This document shows, one piece after another, positions 13,235-17,361 of a DNA stretch of 17,361 nt. Under the pieces are notes generated by a model, which worked only from the letters and a program-made list of their open reading frames with translations, was not told the DNA's origin and did no database searches. A program made the translations under genes and the position numbers. Every line of letters begins with the position of its first letter. The first letter of the stretch is position 1. Source of the DNA: Clostridia bacterium (GTDB lineage: Bacteria; Bacillota; Clostridia; Oscillospirales; RGIG577). The stretch covers positions 1-17,361 of the forward strand of contig JAFOLN010000164.1 in assembly GCA_017419325.1 (NCBI GenBank), written 5' to 3'.

Positions 13235-13695
13235 CAGTCTCTCCTTATGCGAAACAGCGGCTGACCGAATTCGACAACGTGTTCGTTGCCAACGAATATG
13301 TTTTCAACGGTGCCGTCCACTTCGCTTACTATCTCGTTCATAAGCTTCATGGCTTCGATTATGCAGAGTATGTCGCCGGCCTTTACCTTGGCGCCCACCG
13401 TAACGTAGGGCTTATCCTTCGGGTTCGGCGCAGAGTAGAACATTCCCACCATGGGCGCCGTCACCGTTACGACGTCGTCGTCCGCGGGCGCGTCCGGCTC
13501 TTCTTCGGGCGCTTCGGGGGCTTTCGCGGGAGCCGCCGCCTCCATGGGAACGGGGGCCGCCGCTATGACCGGCACGGCCGCGGGAGCGGCTGCGCGGGAA
13601 AGCTCTATAACAACGCCGTCCTCGTCTATTTTAAGAGACGTAAGGCCGGTCTCCTTCATTATTTTTGCAAGTGCTCGTATGTCGTCTATTTTCAT
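13234..13695 (-). CDS. accB: Biotin carboxyl carrier protein of acetyl-CoA carboxylase
   Basis: Carries biotin between AccC and the AccA/AccD transferase. It has 153 residues: a short N-terminal helical region (KIDDIRALAKIMKETGL, 2-18), a flexible Ala/Pro/Glu-rich linker (35-75) and a C-terminal biotinyl domain (about 77-152). Biotin is expected on Lys117 in EAMKLMNE. The PMVGMFYSAPNP segment (81-92) is the BCCP thumb region. It starts 2 bases after the fabF stop with GGAGGACT just upstream. The same biotin ligase presumably also modifies the pyruvate carboxylase at the left end of the window. Confidence 0.96.
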   Translation of the reverse strand: MKIDDIRALAKIMKETGLTSLKIDEDGVVIELSRAAAPAAVPVIAAAPVPMEAAAPAKAPEAPEEEPDAPADDDVVTVTAPMVGMFYSAPNPKDKPYVTVGAKVKAGDILCIIEAMKLMNEIVSEVDGTVENIFVGNEHVVEFGQPLFRIRRD

Positions 13696-13697
13696 TT

Positions 13698-14933
13698 TCA
13701 GTCCTCCGCGCGAACGAAAGCAAGGCAGGCGTTATGTCCGCCGAAGCCCAGCGAATTGGAAAGTGCCAGATCGAAGGGAGCCACGCGCTTAACGCCGGGA
13801 GCATAATCGAGGTCGCACTCGGGATCGGGCTCCTTTAAGCCCATGGTAGGCGGAGCTACGCCTTCCTTTAAGGCAAGCACGGCAACAAGCGCCTCAAGCG
13901 CGCCCGTTGCGCCCAGCATATGGCCCGTCATGGACTTGGTGGAGGTGATGACCGCCTTTCTTGCGCGCTCCTCGCCCAGAGCCTTCTTTATGGCTGCCGT
14001 TTCCGTCTTGTCGTTCATCGGCGTGGAGGTGCCGTGAGCGTTTATGTAAATGCACTGCGCGCGCTCGCCCTTTGCCTGCTCAAAGGTCTGAGCGATGGCA
14101 AGAGCCGCGCTTTCGCCGTCGGGTGCGGGCGCGGTTATGTGATACGCGTCGTTGGTGGAGCTGTAGCCCACAAGCTCGGCGTATATTTTCGCGCCGCGCG
14201 CCTTTGCGCGCTCGTATTCCTCTAAAATGAGCATGCCTGCGCCCTCGCCCATTAAAAAGCCGTTTCTTCTCTTGTCAAAGGGAATGGACGCGCAGTCGGG
14301 ATCGTCCGACGTGGTGAGAGCCATACAGTTCGTAAAGCCCGCGATGCCGATAGGCGTTATGGTAGCCTCGCTGCCGCCCGCGATTATGGCGTCCGCGTAT
14401 CCGTGAAGGATGGTGCGGTACGCCTCGCCCACGGCGTTCGTGCTGGTGGCGCACGCCGTTACAACGGGGAGGCTCGGGCCCTTCGCGTTAAAGCGTATCG
14501 CTATGGTGCCCGTTGCGATGTTGGCTATCATCATGGGGATAAAGAGCGGGGACACCTTCTTTGGGCCCTTCGTTATAAGCTTCTCTATCTCGTTCGATAT
14601 AGTGATAAGGCCGCCTACGCCGCTGCCGGAGTATACGCCAAGGCGTTCGGGGGCGATGGTGCCCTCGATGCCGCTGTCGTTTACCGCCTGAACGGCGGCC
14701 GCCAGCGCGAACTGGGTGAACAGGTCGCTTCTTCTTACTTCGCTTTTGTCCATATACAGAGTGGGGTCGAAGTCCTTTACCTCTGCGGCCAGCGTAGCCT
14801 TAAAGCCTTCCGTGTCAAAGCGCGTTATCTTTGCGATGCCGTGTCTGCCCGAGATGAGGCTGTTCCACGTCGATGCGACGTCAAGCCCTACGGGAGACAC
14901 CGCGCCCAGACCCGTTACTACAACTCTTCTCAT
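13698..14933 (-). CDS. fabF: Beta-ketoacyl-[acyl-carrier-protein] synthase II
   Basis: Condenses acyl-ACP with malonyl-ACP to lengthen the chain by two carbons. From ATG 14933 it has 411 residues, matching the family. I chose this start because the protein then opens MRRVVVTGLGAVSPVG and GGAGG lies 9 bases upstream; a longer reading from a TTG at 14963 would begin inside fabG and has no binding site. Catalytic triad: Cys161 in TACATST (159-165), His300 in NAHGTSTPMND (299-309) and His338 in KSMTGHMLGATGALEA (333-348). NSLGFGGHN (393-401) is the C-terminal glycine-rich loop. It lies 19 bases after the fabG stop. Confidence 0.96.
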   Translation of the reverse strand: MRRVVVTGLGAVSPVGLDVASTWNSLISGRHGIAKITRFDTEGFKATLAAEVKDFDPTLYMDKSEVRRSDLFTQFALAAAVQAVNDSGIEGTIAPERLGVYSGSGVGGLITISNEIEKLITKGPKKVSPLFIPMMIANIATGTIAIRFNAKGPSLPVVTACATSTNAVGEAYRTILHGYADAIIAGGSEATITPIGIAGFTNCMALTTSDDPDCASIPFDKRRNGFLMGEGAGMLILEEYERAKARGAKIYAELVGYSSTNDAYHITAPAPDGESAALAIAQTFEQAKGERAQCIYINAHGTSTPMNDKTETAAIKKALGEERARKAVITSTKSMTGHMLGATGALEALVAVLALKEGVAPPTMGLKEPDPECDLDYAPGVKRVAPFDLALSNSLGFGGHNACLAFVRAED

Positions 14934-14952
14934 TGTGTTTTTCCTCCAAAAA

Positions 14953-15690
14953 TTACATGGCAAGCCCGCCGTCTATGCGTATTACCTCGCCTGTGATATA
15001 GCGTCCGCCCTCGCCGCAAAGGAAAGCGGCAAGACGCGCAACGTCCTCGGGCTGGCCCACATGCCCCAGCGGGATCTGAGAGTTTATCTCATCCTGACTC
15101 ATGGGAAGGTCGCTCGTCATATCCGTTGCGATAAATCCGGGAGCGATGGCGTTGCAGCATACGCCGCGGCCCGCAAGCTCCTTTGCAACGGATTTCGTAA
15201 GTCCTATAACGCCCGCCTTGGACGCGCTGTAATTGGCCTGGCCGGGATTGCCCATCGTGCCCGCAACGGAGGCGATGTTCACGATGCGGCCCTCCTTCTT
15301 CTTTATAAAGCCGGAATAGCAGTGCTTTATGAAGTTGAAGGCGCCCTTTAAGTTGGTATCCAAAACGGCGTCGTAATCCTCCTCCTTCATGGAGAAGATA
15401 AGCTTGTCGCGGGTGATGCCGGCGTTGTTTACGAGGATGTAGGGCACGCCCATCTCCTTCGTTACGGCGGAAACGGTGTCCTTTACGGCCGCGAAATCGG
15501 CCACGTTGCACTTATATGCCTTTGCCTCGCGTCCGAGAGCGCGTATCATCTCGACCGTTTCGTTTGCGGCAGCCTCGTTGCCCGCGTAAACAATGGCTAC
15601 GTTCGCGCCGTTCTTGGCAAGCTCCACGGCTATGGCGCGGCCTATGCCGCGGGAGCCGCCGGTTACTATTGCAATTCTGTCTGTAAGCAT
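14953..15690 (-). CDS. fabG: 3-oxoacyl-[acyl-carrier-protein] reductase
   Basis: NADPH-dependent short-chain dehydrogenase/reductase that reduces 3-oxoacyl-ACP. It has 245 residues, typical of FabG. Seen: the nucleotide loop TGGSRGIG (10-17), NNAG (88-91), and the active-site tetrad Asn113, Ser141, Tyr154 and Lys158 (YSASK). CNAIAPGFIATDMT (179-192) and IRIDGGLAM at the C-terminus are FabG-like. The start codon shares one base with the fabD stop (TAATG), with AAGGAAG about 7 bases upstream, consistent with coupled translation. Confidence 0.96.
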   Translation of the reverse strand: MLTDRIAIVTGGSRGIGRAIAVELAKNGANVAIVYAGNEAAANETVEMIRALGREAKAYKCNVADFAAVKDTVSAVTKEMGVPYILVNNAGITRDKLIFSMKEEDYDAVLDTNLKGAFNFIKHCYSGFIKKKEGRIVNIASVAGTMGNPGQANYSASKAGVIGLTKSVAKELAGRGVCCNAIAPGFIATDMTSDLPMSQDEINSQIPLGHVGQPEDVARLAAFLCGEGGRYITGEVIRIDGGLAM

Positions 15691-16598
15691 TATTTTACTT
15701 CCTTTATCGTATCCTCCAGCGTCTGCGCGTCGTTTACGGCGAAAACGCGCACGTCTTTGGATATTTTTGAAATAAGACCCGTGAGAGTCGTGCCGCAGCC
15801 CACCTCTATGAAGGTGTCCGCGCCGTCCTTTATCATGTTCTCAACGCTTGCCTGCCAGCGCACGGGGTTCTCTATCTGTAGGGAGAGAAGCTTCTTCGCG
15901 TCGCCGTAGGGAAGCGCGTTGTAGTTTGCGTAAAGCGGTATTTTCGGCTCCGAAAAGCTCATCTTTTCAAGCTCCGCCGCATATTTTACCGAAGCCTCGG
16001 CCATGAACGGGGAGTGGAAGCCTCCGCCCACGGCTATGGGCATGAATCTGCCGCCCGCTTCCTTTACGGCCGTCTTGAAATCGGCAAGCTCGCCCTTTTG
16101 GCCCGCCACAACGAGCTGACCGGGGCAGTTATAATTTACGGGATAGACCGCCTTAAAGCCGCCGCACAGCTTTTCGACCGTTTCAAAGTCGAGCTTTAAT
16201 ACCGCGCCCATGGAGGCGTCCGTCTTGTCCGCGCTGTCCTGCATGTATTCGCCGCGCTTTATGACAAGCTTGAAGCCGTCCTCATAGGAATAAACGCCCG
16301 AAAAGGCCGCCGCGGCCACCTCGCCCAGAGAGAAGCCGGCCGCCATGTCGGCGTTTACGCCCGCTTCCTTAAGGGCTGCCGCCGCCGCGAGATCAACGGC
16401 GTAAAGGCAGGGCTGGGTGTTTACCGTCTTTAAAAGCTCTTCCTTCGTGCCCGAAAAGCACTGCTCCTTCGTGCCGGGACGTATGCGTCCGGCCATGTCG
16501 AAGACCTCGCGCGCAGCCGCGCTCTTTTCATAGAGCTCAAGGCCCATGCCGGGCTTCTGCGCGCCCTGTCCCGAAAATACAAAAGCTATTTTACCCAT
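15690..16598 (-). CDS. fabD: Malonyl-CoA:[acyl-carrier-protein] transacylase
   Basis: Moves malonyl from CoA to ACP, linking the acetyl-CoA carboxylase in this operon to chain elongation. From ATG 16598 it has 302 residues; the start gives MGKIAFVFSGQGAQKPGMG, as in the family, with GGAGC 8 bases upstream. A longer frame reaching 16679 would add an arginine-rich tail read from inside fabK and is rejected. Catalytic residues: Gln11 of GQGAQ, the nucleophile Ser90 in GFSLGE (88-93), Arg115 and His195 in GGGFHSPFM (191-199). The residue before the serine is Phe where E. coli and many others have His. The gene overlaps the end of fabK by 13 bases. Confidence 0.95.
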   Translation of the reverse strand: MGKIAFVFSGQGAQKPGMGLELYEKSAAAREVFDMAGRIRPGTKEQCFSGTKEELLKTVNTQPCLYAVDLAAAAALKEAGVNADMAAGFSLGEVAAAAFSGVYSYEDGFKLVIKRGEYMQDSADKTDASMGAVLKLDFETVEKLCGGFKAVYPVNYNCPGQLVVAGQKGELADFKTAVKEAGGRFMPIAVGGGFHSPFMAEASVKYAAELEKMSFSEPKIPLYANYNALPYGDAKKLLSLQIENPVRWQASVENMIKDGADTFIEVGCGTTLTGLISKISKDVRVFAVNDAQTLEDTIKEVK

Positions 16599-17361
16599 TT
16601 TGAAGCTCCGTTCAGTATCGTCTCGGCCTCGTCGAATATCTCCTTTATTATCTCGGCGGCGGGCTGTTCGCGGTCGCACATTCCGGCTATCTGACCGGCA
16701 AGGAAGCAGCCGCGCTTCTCATCGCCCTCGACTGCGGCGAGCCTTAACGCTCCCGCGCCCATGTTCTCAAGCTCCTCGTCGGAGACGGTGCTGTCGTATT
16801 CCGCCCTGAAATACGCGCGCGAAAACGGCGTCCGAAGGCTCCTTACGGGATGCCCGAGACGCTTGCCCGTGGTCATGGTGTCGATATCCTTGGCCTTGAG
16901 TATTTTATTCTTGTAGGTCTGATGTACGCCGCATTCCTTCGCGAGAAGGAAGCGGGTGCCAAGCTGCACGCCCGACGCACCCAGCATGAACGACGCGGCA
17001 ACGCCGCGTCCGTCGCCTATGCCGCCCGCCGCGATGACGGGAAGGGAGGTGACGTCGCATACCTGAGGCACCAAAGCCATGGTGGTTATCTCGCCCACAT
17101 GGCCGCCGGACTCGCCGCCCTCGGCTATGATGGCCGACGCGCCCGCGCGGGTCATGAGCTTCGCAAGAGCGGTGGAGGCGACGACAGGTATCACCTTGAT
17201 GCCTGCCGCCTGCCACGTTTTCATGTACTTTGCGGGGTTGCCCGCGCCCGTGGTCACGACTGCGACCTTTTCCTCGGCAACGACCTTCGCCACCTCGTCA
17301 ACGAACGGGCTCATAAGCATAATGTTTACGCCGAACGGCTTGTCGGTAAGGGAGCGTGCGA
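16586..17361 (-). CDS. fabK: Enoyl-[acyl-carrier-protein] reductase II (5' end outside window)
   Basis: FMN-dependent reductase for the last step of each elongation cycle, unrelated to FabI. About 257 C-terminal residues are visible; roughly 65-70 N-terminal residues lie beyond the window (S. pneumoniae FabK has 324). The frame enters at the edge reading ARSLTDKPFGVNIMLMSPF, so the ATG at 17320 is internal. Seen: TTGAGNP, the GGESGGHVGE segment with the conserved His of the active site, TTMALVPQV, VIAAGGIGDG and GVQLGTRFL of the phosphate-binding barrel, then AKDIDTMTTG, MGAGAL and AGQIAGM. The SGGH and AKDIDT segments set it apart from the related nitronate monooxygenases. The operon position, directly before fabD, also fits. 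FabK-type reductases are insensitive to triclosan. Confidence 0.93.
   Translation of the reverse strand, partial: ARSLTDKPFGVNIMLMSPFVDEVAKVVAEEKVAVVTTGAGNPAKYMKTWQAAGIKVIPVVASTALAKLMTRAGASAIIAEGGESGGHVGEITTMALVPQVCDVTSLPVIAAGGIGDGRGVAASFMLGASGVQLGTRFLLAKECGVHQTYKNKILKAKDIDTMTTGKRLGHPVRSLRTPFSRAYFRAEYDSTVSDEELENMGAGALRLAAVEGDEKRGCFLAGQIAGMCDREQPAAEIIKEIFDEAETILNGASKWVK

Noticed and set aside
14934..14963. Longer N-terminus for FabF from a TTG inside fabG
   Set aside because: It would add ten residues not found in the family, has no ribosome binding site, and a good GGAGG precedes the ATG at 14933.
16599..16679. Arginine-rich 27-residue extension of FabD
   Set aside because: It is out-of-frame fabK sequence. 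The family start MGKIAFVFSGQGAQ at 16598 has its own binding site.

Overview
This looks like chromosomal DNA from a low-oxygen Bacillota, most likely a GC-rich member of the Clostridia. The evidence is a fatty-acid synthesis operon in the clostridial/streptococcal order with FabK as enoyl reductase, strong GGAGG-type ribosome binding sites, sigma-A-like promoters set in AT-rich gaps, a yybP-ykoY manganese riboswitch, and intergenic repeats of a kind common in gut Clostridia. The last point is from memory and is inference. No phage, plasmid, transposase, CRISPR or tRNA signal was seen. Both ends of the window cut through genes.

Left part (1-4790). The window opens in the C-terminal half of a single-chain pyruvate carboxylase (+ strand), which ends at an intrinsic terminator. 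Facing it on the - strand is a riboswitch-controlled unit: a sigma-A promoter, a yybP-ykoY (Mn2+-sensing) riboswitch with a clear terminator, a P2-type cation-exporting ATPase, and a 44-residue charged small protein with its own ribosome binding site. The riboswitch points to manganese export or manganese/calcium homeostasis. The small protein is the least described item here and is a candidate partner of the pump.

Middle part (4790-9780). Divergent from the pump is a P-loop ATPase of unknown function built from two homologous halves, the second with an eroded Walker A motif. A strong consensus promoter then drives a 654-residue old-yellow-enzyme/2,4-dienoyl-CoA-reductase-type flavoprotein with an iron-sulfur motif. 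Its terminator is shared with a converging M20 amidohydrolase gene. About 500 bases without a gene follow, made of several short palindromic repeats from at least three families.

Right part (9781-17361, - strand). Nine tightly packed genes, most overlapping or separated by a few bases, run in the order fabK (cut by the window end), fabD, fabG, fabF, accB, fabZ, accC, accD, accA, and end at a 32-base perfect palindrome with a T-run. AccB, AccC, AccD and AccA make malonyl-CoA. FabD loads it onto acyl carrier protein. FabF, FabG, FabZ and FabK form one elongation cycle. FabH and ACP would be expected just upstream, outside the window.

Most of the window is ordinary core metabolism. The parts worth a second look are the manganese-riboswitch/pump/small-protein unit, the half-degenerate tandem P-loop protein, the mosaic repeat island, and some unusual residues in AccD, AccC and FabD.
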